A stretch of DNA of 64,000 bases from JBLMZI01 sp050258755 (GTDB lineage Bacteria > Bacillota > Syntrophomonadia > Syntrophomonadales > DTU052). The translations under genes and the position numbers were made by a program. This document shows positions 26,261 through 34,831 of this stretch, piece by piece. Every line of letters begins with the position of its first letter. The first letter of the stretch is position 1. Location: the NCBI GenBank assembly GCA_050258755.1, contig JBLMZI010000005.1:62001-126000 (forward strand), written 5' to 3'. The notes under the pieces are model-generated. The model was not told where the DNA came from and made no database searches. It saw nothing but the letters and a program-made list of their open reading frames with translations.

Positions 26261-26286
26261 AAGGCGGCTTCGGCCGCCTTTTTTTA
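26261..26286 (+). terminator. Terminator after the 25904 gene
   Basis: AAGGCGGC-TTCG-GCCGCCTT with a TTTTTTT run. Confidence 0.93.
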
Positions 26287-26308
26287 CTTTGTATCCAGGA
26301 GGCATTCT

Positions 26309-26815
26309 ATGGTACCGGTGATTTCGTTTGTCGGATGGCATAATGCGGGTAAAACAACGGTTTTGGAAAAAGTGGTCCGGGAATTGACGGAACGCGGTTT
26401 TCGGATCGGCCTGCTGAAACATACGGAAAAGCGGTTTCAACTGGATAAACCGGGATCGGACACCGCTCGGCTTGCCCAGGCAGGGGCCTGCCAGGTCGCG
26501 ATCGCCTCACAGGAGCGGATCGGCTTTTATGGCCGGGTGGAGCAGGAACCGACCCTGGACGAGATGTGCGCTCTTTTCCGGGATGTCGATCTGATTATCA
26601 CGGAAGGTTATAAACAAGGGGATAAACCTAAAATATTCGTAGCCCGAAGCGAGATCAGCCGGGATATTCCCGCATTGTCTCAGCTGGCTGCGATTGTGGC
26701 CGATTTTGAGGTCGGCGACCAAAACATTCCTTGCTTTGGTCTGGAGGAAACCGATGCGCTGGCCGACTTTCTCGCGGTGCTGCTGCAAAACGGATCCGGG
26801 GGGTGCCGCCCATGA
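26309..26815 (+). CDS. mobB: Molybdopterin-guanine dinucleotide biosynthesis protein B
   Basis: A 168-residue P-loop GTPase that assists MobA in attaching GMP to molybdopterin. ATG 26309 has AGGAGG 6 bases upstream. The Walker A is GWHNAGKTT near residue 8, with KHTEKRFQLDKPGSDTARLA as the family second motif and LIITEGYKQGDKPKIFV in the middle. No moa/moe/mobA genes are nearby. It is coupled by ATGA to the ASKHA/ferredoxin gene. Confidence 0.93.
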   Translation: MVPVISFVGWHNAGKTTVLEKVVRELTERGFRIGLLKHTEKRFQLDKPGSDTARLAQAGACQVAIASQERIGFYGRVEQEPTLDEMCALFRDVDLIITEGYKQGDKPKIFVARSEISRDIPALSQLAAIVADFEVGDQNIPCFGLEETDALADFLAVLLQNGSGGCRP

Positions 26816-28419
26816 GCCATGGGATGATTCGGATTGAGATTCGGACCCGTACGGAAACCCGAACGGTATATGCGGCTCCGGGATTAACCGCATGGGATGC
26901 TGTGCAGCGGTCCGGTTTATGGCCGGCCGGGGACTGCGGGGGACGGGGTATCTGTGGGAAATGCCGGGTGAAAACCCTGGACGGATCGAGGATTACCGCC
27001 CAGGAAGCTGAATTGCTGACGGAAGCGGAGAGAAACCAGGGCATTCGGTTGGCGTGCAGCTGTCGCCTGGAGAATGACGCGGTCATGGAACTGCCGGAAA
27101 ACAGAGCCGGTGTTTATAAATTGGAAACCACCCGCCGGCGCTGGCAGGGACGCATAGCCAGCCCGGAGGCCGAAATATTGGGTTTAGAGAGACCGCTTGG
27201 CGTGGCTCTGGATATTGGGACCACAACCATCGCGGCACTGCTCGTGGATTTGACCAGTGGTGAAATCCTGGCCGACCGGGGAACTGCCAATTCTCAGGGC
27301 GCGCTGGGGCGTGATGTCATGGCCCGCATCAGCTATGCGGCGGAAAACGATCGGGGATTGCAGATGCTTCAGTCCATGGTTCTGCGCGATATCCGCAATC
27401 TGCTGACCGGTTTGTGCGATGAAGCGGGTGCAGCCACGGAACAGCTTGCCGCGGTTACGGTCGTCGGAAATCCCGTGATGCTCCATCTGTTCATGGGCCG
27501 AAGCCCGGAAACGCTCGGGCGTTCACCCTATCAGGGGCTGTTTCGGACGGCCCAGACCATCGAACCGGCCTGGCTGGGCCTGCCGGCCCATGAACGCGGC
27601 AGAGTCTGGGTGCTGCCGCAGGTTGGTCATTTTCTGGGGGCCGATATCGTCGGCTGTCTGCTGGCCCTCGAAGGGTCTATGAGTGACCAGGCTTTGGTGC
27701 TGGACATTGGAACCAATGGGGAAATGATCTTGAAAACGAAGGACAGGCTGCTTGGCACATCAGCCGCTGCCGGACCAGCTTTTGAAGGGGCCGGCATCAG
27801 CTGCGGCATGACTGCGCGCGATGGCGCCATCGACCGGGTATGGTTAGAATCCGGACGGATTTCTTTTCAGGTCCTTGGTGGCGGCGATGCGGCAGGTATC
27901 TGCGGCTCGGGACTGATTGACCTGCTGGCGGTTCTGCTCGAGTTGAAGGTGCTGGATCCGACGGGGCGGATCAATTCCGAAACGATGCTGGAAAGCATAC
28001 GATCCACTTCCCGGGGAACCATGTTTGTGTTGACCGAAACGGCCGACGGCAGCCAAATTGGGCTGACCCAGCAGGATGTTCGGGAATTGCAGCTCGCGAA
28101 AGGGGCCTTGCGGGCCGGGGTCGACACGCTCCTGGAGGAAGCCGGGATTCTTCCGGAAATGATCGAAAAGGTCTTCGTAGCCGGGGCGTTCGGCAATCAC
28201 TTGAACCCGGTTTCCTTACTCCAAACCGGGATGCTGCCCCGATTTGAACTGGAATCAATCATCAACGCAGGAAATGCCGCTGTCGAAGGGGCGTTGGCCG
28301 CACTGCTCTCGCTATCCGCGCGGAATCGGGCGACGGAGTTGGCGCAATCGATTGAATCGATCCAATTGGCTAACCGGTCCGACTTTTCGGCAGTTTTCAT
28401 AAACAGTCTCAATTTTTAA
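26812..28419 (+). CDS. RACo-like 2Fe-2S / ASKHA corrinoid-activation protein
   Basis: 536 residues from ATG 26812 (overlapping the mobB stop). The N-terminal plant-type ferredoxin domain has the binding loop CGGRGICGKC plus a later ACSC, giving the C-x5-C-x2-C...C set for one 2Fe-2S cluster. A linker leads to a DUF4445/ASKHA ATPase domain with phosphate loops ALDIGTTTIAALLVDL and VLDIGTNGEM, then GAGISCGMTARDGAI and VFVAGAFGNHL. Characterised relatives use ATP to reactivate Co(II)-corrinoid methyltransferase proteins. No corrinoid protein or methyltransferase is within this window, so the client is unknown. Confidence 0.9.
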   Translation: MSHGMIRIEIRTRTETRTVYAAPGLTAWDAVQRSGLWPAGDCGGRGICGKCRVKTLDGSRITAQEAELLTEAERNQGIRLACSCRLENDAVMELPENRAGVYKLETTRRRWQGRIASPEAEILGLERPLGVALDIGTTTIAALLVDLTSGEILADRGTANSQGALGRDVMARISYAAENDRGLQMLQSMVLRDIRNLLTGLCDEAGAATEQLAAVTVVGNPVMLHLFMGRSPETLGRSPYQGLFRTAQTIEPAWLGLPAHERGRVWVLPQVGHFLGADIVGCLLALEGSMSDQALVLDIGTNGEMILKTKDRLLGTSAAAGPAFEGAGISCGMTARDGAIDRVWLESGRISFQVLGGGDAAGICGSGLIDLLAVLLELKVLDPTGRINSETMLESIRSTSRGTMFVLTETADGSQIGLTQQDVRELQLAKGALRAGVDTLLEEAGILPEMIEKVFVAGAFGNHLNPVSLLQTGMLPRFELESIINAGNAAVEGALAALLSLSARNRATELAQSIESIQLANRSDFSAVFINSLNF

Positions 28420-28440
28420 CACACAAGGAGGCGGTGTTTG

Positions 28441-28734
28441 ATGGCACAGGTGCCGAAATTCCTGGAAGCCTATCGGGAAATCGATCCGGTCTTGTATGAA
28501 ACAGTCGTCAAGGTAATTGAAATGGCTAATGCGCCGGGGGTGCTGGATCGAAAAACAAAGCTTCTGATCACCTTGGCCCTGGATGTTTTCAAGGGGGCCG
28601 ACGAAGGTGTTCGGGTATTGGCCGCACAGGCACGTGAAGTGGGCGCAACCGAGCAAGAATTGGCTGAGGCGATCCGCCTGGCGTATTACGTGGCTGGATT
28701 CGATCCGTTAAAAACGGCCCTGGCTGCGTTTTAA
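28441..28734 (+). CDS. Carboxymuconolactone decarboxylase-like (AhpD fold) protein lacking catalytic Cys
   Basis: 97 residues. ATG 28441 follows AAGGAGG; TTG 28438 is also possible. The helical AhpD-like core is recognisable (LDRKTKLLITLALDVF, then EQELAEAIRLAYYVAGF). The catalytic CxxC/CxxH of peroxidase members should be in the EGVRVLAAQAREVGATE helix but no Cys exists there or anywhere in the protein, so a peroxidase activity is unlikely. It directly follows the RACo-like gene and precedes a strong terminator. Confidence 0.85.
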   Translation: MAQVPKFLEAYREIDPVLYETVVKVIEMANAPGVLDRKTKLLITLALDVFKGADEGVRVLAAQAREVGATEQELAEAIRLAYYVAGFDPLKTALAAF

Positions 28735-28798
28735 GCAGCCTACCAGGTCCATGGAAGGCATTGCGATCCTTCCGGCAAGAGATGGAATCAAACCAAAC

Positions 28799-28833
28799 AA
28801 AAAGGGCTGCCGGCATCGCCGGCAGCCCTTTGA
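28799..28833. terminator. Bidirectional terminator between convergent genes
   Basis: A 14-bp stem AAAGGGCTGCCGGC/GCCGGCAGCCCTTT with a 3-base loop, between the convergent 28441 and 28850 genes. Confidence 0.9.
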
Positions 28834-28849
28834 TCGTTGAATGGGGGTA

Positions 28850-30166
28850 CTATTTGCTCACATTTTTGAAAATCGGGTTTAGGACCAGTCCGGTGATCAG
28901 TTTAGGGTAGAAGTAGGTGGACTTTTGAGGCATCTTGTCTTTGGCCTCGGCAACGGCAACCACTTCTTCAACTTTGGTCGAGTTGATCAGGAACGCAAGC
29001 TGGTAGGCCCCGTTGTTGACCGCCTGGACCGCCCAGTTTTCATCGCGGGTGTACGCCAGGTTATCCTGGTTTTTCCGCTCGATCTCGCCAATACCCAGGA
29101 GGTGGTCCAAAATGAGGTTGTCCAATTGTGCCACGTCGAGCTTTTTCCAGGCATCGGAGCGCTCTTTGGGGAGGAACTTCTTTGCCTGGGTAAAGTTTTT
29201 CAAGGTCAGGAAATACAGGGTTTTGTCTGAACCGTACATGCCGAAAACCCGCTTTTTCTTGCGGCGGCGGCCAAGTTCGGTCATGAATTCATCCAGCTTT
29301 TCCGCGGAACCGGCTTTTTCCACCTCAAACAGGTCGGACAGCGCGGTAATAAATTTTGGCATCTTGAGGCCTTTTACCGAACCGACCACGCGGTGGGTCG
29401 GGAGCACGACCAGCCCGTCGTCATGAAGATTGACCAGGGTGGTCATTACATGATCGAAGCCGGGCTTCCCGGCCGCTTCCATGTCGCGCGAGTACTGCAG
29501 CGCAGTCTCATAGCGATGGTGGCCGTCGGCAATATAGATTTTCATGGCTTTAAAGGTTTCGACTACGAATTTAACGACTTTTTCATTGGTGACGACCCAA
29601 AGCCGGTGAATTTCGCCGGCTTCGTCCACGAACTCGACATCGGGCTCCCGGCCGTCAATCGAACCGTGCAGAGCCTGGTCAATCTTCTTTTCAGGATCGT
29701 CGTACATGCCGAAGATCGAACTGAAATTGGACTGGGTGGCATGCATCAGCTTCAGCCGGTCGGCTTTGGGTTTGGACAGGGTCTCTTCATGAGGAAGGAT
29801 GTTGCCCAGGCTGTAGTCCTCGGTTTTCATCCCGCAGATAAAACCGTTGCGGATCAAGGTGCCGTGCGGGCCTTCAAATTCCTGTTGGTAAACATACAGG
29901 GCCGGCTTAGACTCGGCGATGAGGACTTCATCTTCCTGCCACTTATCAAGATATTTTTTCGCGCGGGTGTAGCGATTGTTCTTTTCGGTGTCATCGGGGA
30001 AAATGAGTCCGAGTTCGAGGCGGATGATATTGAAAGGGTTTTCTGCATAATACCGTGCCTGGGCTTTCTCGTCGATCACGTCATAGGGCGGGGTTACCAC
30101 CGATGCCGCGTTCGGGTTTTTCTCCGGATTGTAGCGCAGGCCGATCATGGGGCTGATTGAAGCCAT
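28850..30166 (-). CDS. DUF1015 family protein
   Basis: 438 residues, soluble. Family signatures are VVTPPYDVIDEKAQARYY near the N-terminus, ILPHEETLSKPKADRL, and the strongly conserved IADGHHRYETALQYSRDM (about residues 215-232). The family is widespread in anaerobes and is often annotated as hypothetical; a ParB/serine-kinase-like nucleotide-binding fold has been proposed for some relatives, which I do not claim here. TAGGAGG precedes the ATG, and a TATAAT lies about 45 bases upstream on the minus strand. Single-gene unit. Confidence 0.9.
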   Translation of the reverse strand: MASISPMIGLRYNPEKNPNAASVVTPPYDVIDEKAQARYYAENPFNIIRLELGLIFPDDTEKNNRYTRAKKYLDKWQEDEVLIAESKPALYVYQQEFEGPHGTLIRNGFICGMKTEDYSLGNILPHEETLSKPKADRLKLMHATQSNFSSIFGMYDDPEKKIDQALHGSIDGREPDVEFVDEAGEIHRLWVVTNEKVVKFVVETFKAMKIYIADGHHRYETALQYSRDMEAAGKPGFDHVMTTLVNLHDDGLVVLPTHRVVGSVKGLKMPKFITALSDLFEVEKAGSAEKLDEFMTELGRRRKKKRVFGMYGSDKTLYFLTLKNFTQAKKFLPKERSDAWKKLDVAQLDNLILDHLLGIGEIERKNQDNLAYTRDENWAVQAVNNGAYQLAFLINSTKVEEVVAVAEAKDKMPQKSTYFYPKLITGLVLNPIFKNVSK

Positions 30167-30210
30167 GTGCCCTGAAACCTCCTATGGAATATGAATTCTT
30201 TCCAAATTGT

Positions 30211-30216
30211 ATTATA
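30211..30216 (-). promoter_or_regulatory. -10 element of the DUF1015 gene
   Basis: TATAAT on the minus strand, 45 bases before the start. The -35 is not convincing. Confidence 0.4.
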
Positions 30217-30432
30217 ACGGTTGAACCGGACGCAATGCTTTTCGACTTCGGCATCGCAAGAAACGCCGCCACTAAACGGGGAGTAAGCGCGATGAATTGG
30301 GAAGTTTGATGACCGGGTCAAATAAAAACGCAATGTCGAAAGGGGCCTGAAGCCCGCAGGGGTGCGGCTTGCATTTTGAGGGGCAGAGTGCTTCAATAAA
30401 TGTGGATGTAGAGGTATTTGGAGGCATTTCAT

Positions 30433-31206
30433 TTGGCACTGATCGACTATCATATCCATGCGCTGGCGCATGGCGAATACCAGCTCACAGCGGAATGGCT
30501 CACCGAGTATCTGGCCAGTGCAAAACAGCAGGGAATTATTGAGCTTGGGATCAGTGACCATGATGAGTTTCAGGGCACGTTCGACCCGGCGATGATTCTG
30601 GATGGCAATCGGATATCCGGGGGGAATCCCGTGGTACGCTTGGGGCTGGAAGTGGACTACAAACCGTCCCGGGAAACTGAACTGGCGCACCTTATCCGGA
30701 AAGCGCCTTATGATTACGTCATTGGTTCAGTGCATCATATTGGCGAGTGGCTGTTCGACCATCCGGATTACCGGAGTGGCTATGATACCCGGTCCGTTGA
30801 TGCGGTGTATGCGGAGTACTACACGCTGGTTGAGCGGATGTGCCGATCCGGGCTTTTTGATGTGGTTGGACATATCGATCTTGTGAAAATCTGGGGACAC
30901 CGTCCGGCCGGAAACAGCGGGGCGGCTTTCGCCGGCTCGGCGCTTAAGGCCATTCGGGAATGCGGTATGGTGGTAGAGATTAACAGTGCCGGCCTCCGGA
31001 AACCGGTCGGAGAACTGTATCCGGAAGATGCGATTATACGGCGCTTATTTGAAAGCAACATTCCGATTACGCTGGGTTCGGATGCGCACCGGCCCGACGA
31101 TGTGGGTCTTGGCCTGGGAGAAGCGGCAGCTGCTGCCCGAAGGGCCGGATACCGCAAGGTTACCGGTTTCCAGCAGCACCAGCAGCTTTTATTTTCACTG
31201 GACTAA
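30433..31206 (+). CDS. PHP-domain phosphatase (histidinol-phosphatase-like)
   Basis: 257 residues from TTG 30433, 8 bases after GGAGG. The trinuclear metal-site motifs of PHP proteins are all visible: DYHIHA (HxH), ISDHDEF, LGLEVDY, GSVHHIGEWLFD, VVGHIDLVKIWG, VEINSAGL and GSDAHRPDDVG. It is closest by pattern to HisK-type histidinol-phosphate phosphatases, but no his genes are near. Related PHP enzymes act on other phosphates, so the substrate is unproven. It is followed closely by the cation antiporter. Confidence 0.9.
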   Translation: MALIDYHIHALAHGEYQLTAEWLTEYLASAKQQGIIELGISDHDEFQGTFDPAMILDGNRISGGNPVVRLGLEVDYKPSRETELAHLIRKAPYDYVIGSVHHIGEWLFDHPDYRSGYDTRSVDAVYAEYYTLVERMCRSGLFDVVGHIDLVKIWGHRPAGNSGAAFAGSALKAIRECGMVVEINSAGLRKPVGELYPEDAIIRRLFESNIPITLGSDAHRPDDVGLGLGEAAAAARRAGYRKVTGFQQHQQLLFSLD

Positions 31207-31229
31207 TCAACGAACAGGTGGTGTATCCA

Positions 31230-32240
31230 ATGCATGATGCGGCAATTCTCTTGATCAGTCTTGGAATTATCCTGGTTGGTGCCGAGGCGTTCACCAATGC
31301 CGTCGAGTGGCTGGGCAAGCGGATGAATCTGCCGGAGGGCGCTGTTGGCAGCATCCTGGCCGCGGTCGGCACTGCACTGCCCGAAACCATGATTCCATTG
31401 ATCGCACTGACTCTGGACCGCGGGGGGAACGCGAAAAGCATTGGCATTGGAGCTATCCTTGGTGCGCCATTGATGCTTTCGACCCTGGCGATGTTCGTGA
31501 CCGGTACAGCGATTATCGCCTTTCGTCGGCGCCGGCGGGCCGGGACGGACGTGCTCGCTGATCCCGCGGTCATGTCACGGGACTTGAGCGTTTTCCTCGT
31601 CGTGTTCAGCGTTGCCATGCTGGCTGGACTGATTCCGCCGCAATTCCGGTTTGGTCAGTTGATTCTCGCCGGATTGATGGTGCTTGCTTACATCTATTAT
31701 GTATGGCTTACCCTTCAGGATGAGCGGTGCGATGACGAAGAAGAGGATTTGCGCGCTTGCTATTTTGCCCCCAAGGCCGATCAGCCAGCCTACTTTTCGA
31801 TCCTTGCTCAGTTGGGGTTTGCACTTGTCATGATTGTCGGTGGTGCGCACCTTTTTGTCCAGGGCGTGGAGAGCCTGGCTATAGCTTTTGGGATTCCAGC
31901 GTTCGTGCTCGCGCTGGTGATCGCGCCGATCGCCACCGAACTCCCGGAAAAGTTCAACAGCGTGATCTGGGTATCCCGTGAGAAGGACACCCTGGCCCTG
32001 GGCAACATTACCGGCGCAATGGTGTTTCAAAGTTCCTTGATTCCGGCAATGGGGATCTTTCTTTCCGACTGGCAGCTCAGTTCCGGCGCCCTGCTGTCCG
32101 GACTGCTCACCCTGACCGCGGCGGGGGTTCTGTTCCTGGAAACCCATCACCATAAAAAATTGCAGGCAAGGACGCTGCTCCTTTCCGGCGCTTTTTATCT
32201 GTTGTTTCTGATCCTGGTATTAAAACGGGTGATCGTATAG
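31230..32240 (+). CDS. Calcium/sodium antiporter (CaCA family, YrbG-like)
   Basis: An inner-membrane exchanger of 336 residues with about ten hydrophobic helices in two inverted halves. The ion-binding alpha repeats are AAVGTALPETM (first half) and IAPIATELPEKFNSV (second half), each with the catalytic Glu. A short charged cytosolic loop (about 155-185, CDDEEEDLRAC) joins the halves. ATG 31230 follows GGTGG; GTG 31218 and 31221 are alternatives. It probably shares a transcript with the PHP gene, 23 bases upstream. Confidence 0.92.
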   Translation: MHDAAILLISLGIILVGAEAFTNAVEWLGKRMNLPEGAVGSILAAVGTALPETMIPLIALTLDRGGNAKSIGIGAILGAPLMLSTLAMFVTGTAIIAFRRRRRAGTDVLADPAVMSRDLSVFLVVFSVAMLAGLIPPQFRFGQLILAGLMVLAYIYYVWLTLQDERCDDEEEDLRACYFAPKADQPAYFSILAQLGFALVMIVGGAHLFVQGVESLAIAFGIPAFVLALVIAPIATELPEKFNSVIWVSREKDTLALGNITGAMVFQSSLIPAMGIFLSDWQLSSGALLSGLLTLTAAGVLFLETHHHKKLQARTLLLSGAFYLLFLILVLKRVIV

Positions 32241-32289
32241 TTGAGCTGGTTAGCGAATGCCTGCCAACGGTTGTTGAAGGAGGTTTATC

Positions 32290-32751
32290 GTGAAGACAGA
32301 AGAAAAAATAGCTGCCTTGGGAATCACGCTTCCGGAGGCTCCAAGACCGCTTGCGGCCTACGTTCCTGCGGTTCAGTCCGGATCGCTGGTATTCATATCC
32401 GGGCAGCTGCCGGTGCTAAACGGGGCACTGATGATGACCGGGAAGCTGGGCGCCGGGCTTTCGCTCGAAGATGGACAGGCTGCCGCTCGGCAGGCCGCAA
32501 TCAACTGTCTCGGGGTGCTGAAAGCCACAGCCGGGGATTTGGACCGGGTGAAACGGATTGTAAAAATCACTGGATTTGTACAGTCAGATGGTACCTTTTA
32601 CGATCAGCCGAAGGTGATCAACGGCGCTTCAGAGCTGTTTCAGGCGGTATTTGGCGAGGCCGGGGTCCATGCCCGGGCGGCCGTCGGTGTCAACGCGCTG
32701 CCGCTGAATGCGCCGGTGGAGGTTGAACTGATCGCCGAGCTCGCGGATTAA
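32290..32751 (+). CDS. RidA family protein (YjgF/YER057c/UK114)
   Basis: 153 residues. GTG 32290 follows AAGGAGG. The fold signatures are VFISGQLPVLNG, NCLGVLKATAGDLDRV, and the C-terminal RAAVGVNALPLNAPVEVE with the conserved Arg that binds the carboxylate of imine/enamine substrates in RidA enzymes. It is of the longer ~150-residue subgroup. The stop is 2 bases before the MFS transporter start, which suggests a shared transcript. Confidence 0.93.
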   Translation: MKTEEKIAALGITLPEAPRPLAAYVPAVQSGSLVFISGQLPVLNGALMMTGKLGAGLSLEDGQAAARQAAINCLGVLKATAGDLDRVKRIVKITGFVQSDGTFYDQPKVINGASELFQAVFGEAGVHARAAVGVNALPLNAPVEVELIAELAD

Positions 32752-32753
32752 TC

Positions 32754-33914
32754 ATGAAATATCGGGATTTTTACTGGGCATCTGGCGGTCATTTTGCCAC
32801 AGATCTCTATTTTAATCTGCTTCCGGCCTTATTGCCGGTTGTCTCCCACCGCCTTGGCCTGTCACTCACCCAGGTCGGGTTTGTGACCATGGCCAGCATG
32901 GTGGCGGCCAACTTCTTCCAGCCGCTGCTCGGCCATCGGTTTGACCGGCGGCCAAACCGCTTGTGGCCGCGGGTATCACTGGTCGCTAGCGGGTTCTTTA
33001 TGGTGTTGTGCGGGCTTCCGGTCGGTTACGGGCTGTTCGGGCTGCTGGCGGTGGTTGGCGGCTTTGCCAATGGCGCGTTCCACCCACTGGGTTCCGTGGT
33101 TGCTTATCAATCGAATCCCCGCCAGCGTGGTTTTTTTATGTCAATGTACTCAACGGCCGGATCGTTTGGCTTTGCAATCGGACCCGCGATCGCGGCGGTA
33201 ATGATTCAAACCTTTCAAACGCCAGTCTCTTTGCTGGCCTTGGCTTTACCGCTGCCGCTTTTTTGGCATTATCTCGGAAAGATTGATCTGTCCAAGCTTC
33301 AGACCCAGTCGGAATCCGCCGGGGAGCCCAATGGGCTAAAGGGGATTCTGACAGCGGGTGTGGTTGTGCTCACCCTGATTATGATCCTCAGGGCGTGGGG
33401 GCATCTGGCCTTCTGCAGCTATCTGGTGTTTCTGCTCCAGGAACGGGGTTTTACCTATGTTGCAGCCGCAAACCTGCTGACTGCATTTTTGATCGCGGCA
33501 TCGGTCGGCGGACTGGGGGGCGGAAAACTCTCGGACGGGATCGGCCGTCGGGCAGTGGTTCTGATAACCCTGGTTGGGTCCGCACTCTTTTCCGGACTTT
33601 TTTTAGTTTCGAGCGGCCCGCTTTCATTGGTTTTTTTGATCCTGGCCGGGCTCGGGATTGGGGGATCATTCCCGGTGCTGATTGTGCTGGGACAAGAACT
33701 GATGCCAAACAATATTGGCCTGGCATCGGGCATTTCCATGGGATTCGCCTGGGGAATGGCTGCATTTGGGATCTACCTGAATGGTATTGTTGGGGATTTG
33801 TATGGTCTGACCGCGAGTTTTTGGATGACCACCGGAATCCTGGCTCTGGCTGCCATCATGACCGCTGGCGCGATCGCTGTTTTAGCCTGGCGCCGGCAAG
33901 CAAAGCAAGCATAA
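32754..33914 (+). CDS. MFS transporter, fosmidomycin-resistance (Fsr) type
   Basis: 386 residues with about 12 TM helices. The Fsr-like signatures are GHFATDLYFNLLPALLPV at the N-terminus and VGGFANGAFHPLGSVVAY in TM4/TM5. The MFS loop motif LGHRFDRRPNRL lies between TM2 and TM3, and KLSDGIGRRAVVLI is its second-half equivalent. Exports small toxic compounds in characterised relatives; the substrate here is unknown. Confidence 0.9.
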   Translation: MKYRDFYWASGGHFATDLYFNLLPALLPVVSHRLGLSLTQVGFVTMASMVAANFFQPLLGHRFDRRPNRLWPRVSLVASGFFMVLCGLPVGYGLFGLLAVVGGFANGAFHPLGSVVAYQSNPRQRGFFMSMYSTAGSFGFAIGPAIAAVMIQTFQTPVSLLALALPLPLFWHYLGKIDLSKLQTQSESAGEPNGLKGILTAGVVVLTLIMILRAWGHLAFCSYLVFLLQERGFTYVAAANLLTAFLIAASVGGLGGGKLSDGIGRRAVVLITLVGSALFSGLFLVSSGPLSLVFLILAGLGIGGSFPVLIVLGQELMPNNIGLASGISMGFAWGMAAFGIYLNGIVGDLYGLTASFWMTTGILALAAIMTAGAIAVLAWRRQAKQA

Positions 33915-33929
33915 AAAAGAGGTGTAAGC

Positions 33930-34274
33930 ATGAACGTTTATGACAAAGCCCACGAAACCGCCCGGGCGCTGAAAGAGAGCCAGCAGGGCAAAAAGTATGA
34001 AACTGCGCGCGAGGCACTGAAAAAGAATGAAGAAAACTGGCAGGTTCTGCAGGATTTCAGGGTAAGGCAATCGGAGCTGCAGGCGAAGATCTTGGAGGGA
34101 GAACCGGTTCCGGGTGAAAAAATGGACGAATTGAACCGGCTGTTTCTCATCCTGACCCAGAATCCGGTCATTATGGAATACCTCCAGGCCGAATTGGAGC
34201 TGATCACGGTTATCGAAGACATTCAGCAGATTCTGCTGAAGGCGGTTGAACTGGGCAAACCAGCTCAGGAATAA
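33930..34274 (+). CDS. YlbF/YmcA family regulator
   Basis: 114 residues, all helical, highly charged. The family features are the N-terminal YDKAHETARALKESQQ helix and the FLILTQNPVIMEYLQAELE block near the C-terminus. In Bacillus, YlbF-YmcA-YaaT form a complex acting on RNase Y and Spo0A phosphorylation, while clostridial single-copy paralogues are less well understood. AGAGGTG precedes the ATG, 15 bases after the MFS gene. Confidence 0.9.
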   Translation: MNVYDKAHETARALKESQQGKKYETAREALKKNEENWQVLQDFRVRQSELQAKILEGEPVPGEKMDELNRLFLILTQNPVIMEYLQAELELITVIEDIQQILLKAVELGKPAQE

Positions 34275-34402
34275 AGTGATTTGGGAACTCCGGACTTTTC
34301 GGGCTCGTCCAAAAAACAAATAGACAGAATATTCTAAACATTATCCGTGGATCTGACGATAATATACTCAGGAGGGAATTGGCCAGGGAAGGAGGGAGTT
34401 CA

Positions 34403-34516
34403 ATGAACGTCTATGCGGTTGCGTACCTTGCAGGGGTTACATTTTTAGGAATAACCGCTCCTGGATTCTTTTACACACTGTATCAAAATCAAATGAACCA
34501 GGAGGAGGAAATCTGA
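34403..34516 (+). CDS. Small hydrophobic protein, 37 residues
   Basis: A single hydrophobic segment (AVAYLAGVTFLGITAPGFFY) followed by an acidic/polar tail ending in EEEI. The gene is preceded by GGAGGGAG 6 bases before the ATG and by a promoter-like region (GATAATAT near 34358). The TGA overlaps a further 11-codon frame starting ATG 34515. A hairpin terminator follows. No family recognised. Codon structure and ribosome binding site make it likely real. Confidence 0.62.
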   Translation: MNVYAVAYLAGVTFLGITAPGFFYTLYQNQMNQEEEI

Positions 34517-34552
34517 TGCTTTTTCATGGAATGGAATACCAGCCTCTGTGAA

Positions 34553-34588
34553 TAAACTGCGAGGTACGCAAGCCTTCGCAGTTTTTTA
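34553..34588 (+). terminator. Terminator after the small protein
   Basis: AAACTGCGA pairs with TCGCAGTTT (one bulge), followed by TTTATT. Confidence 0.8.
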
Positions 34589-34775
34589 TTGTCTTGATTT
34601 ACCGCCGCGACAACAAGCCACCGGGCGACAAGAATAGTTGTGAAAAAGGGAATACTCGGATACGGAAGACCTTCATCGTGGGAATACGGTCAGAGGGTCT
34701 TTTTTCAATGAAAAGACCGCAGTTTGCAGACCGGAAAACGATTTCTCCCCTTCGTTGAGTAAGTTTTTCGTTTGC
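34589..34775 (+). other. Gene-free stretch with a second terminator-like hairpin
   Basis: No gene seen. AAGACC (34666-34671) pairs with GGTCTT (34696-34701) ahead of a T6 run, and two similar blocks starting GGGAATAC lie at 34649 and 34680. Confidence 0.4.
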
Positions 34776-34804
34776 TTGCGGGTATCTTGCGAGACGGCTA
34801 TAAT
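34776..34804 (+). promoter_or_regulatory. Promoter of the PrsA-like lipoprotein gene
   Basis: TTGCGG (34776-34781), 17-base spacer, TATAAT (34799-34804), 28 bases before the ATG. Confidence 0.7.
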
Positions 34805-34831
34805 TTGACTAGTTTAATGCAAGGAGACGAC

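Noticed and set aside
29393..30160. 255-codon plus-strand open frame opposite the DUF1015 gene
   Set aside because: Antisense shadow; the minus-strand protein has clear family motifs.
30345..30375. Hairpin AAGCCCGCA/TGCGGCTT upstream of the PHP gene as a riboswitch or terminator
   Set aside because: Only one short stem, no T run and no known aptamer core; too little to call.
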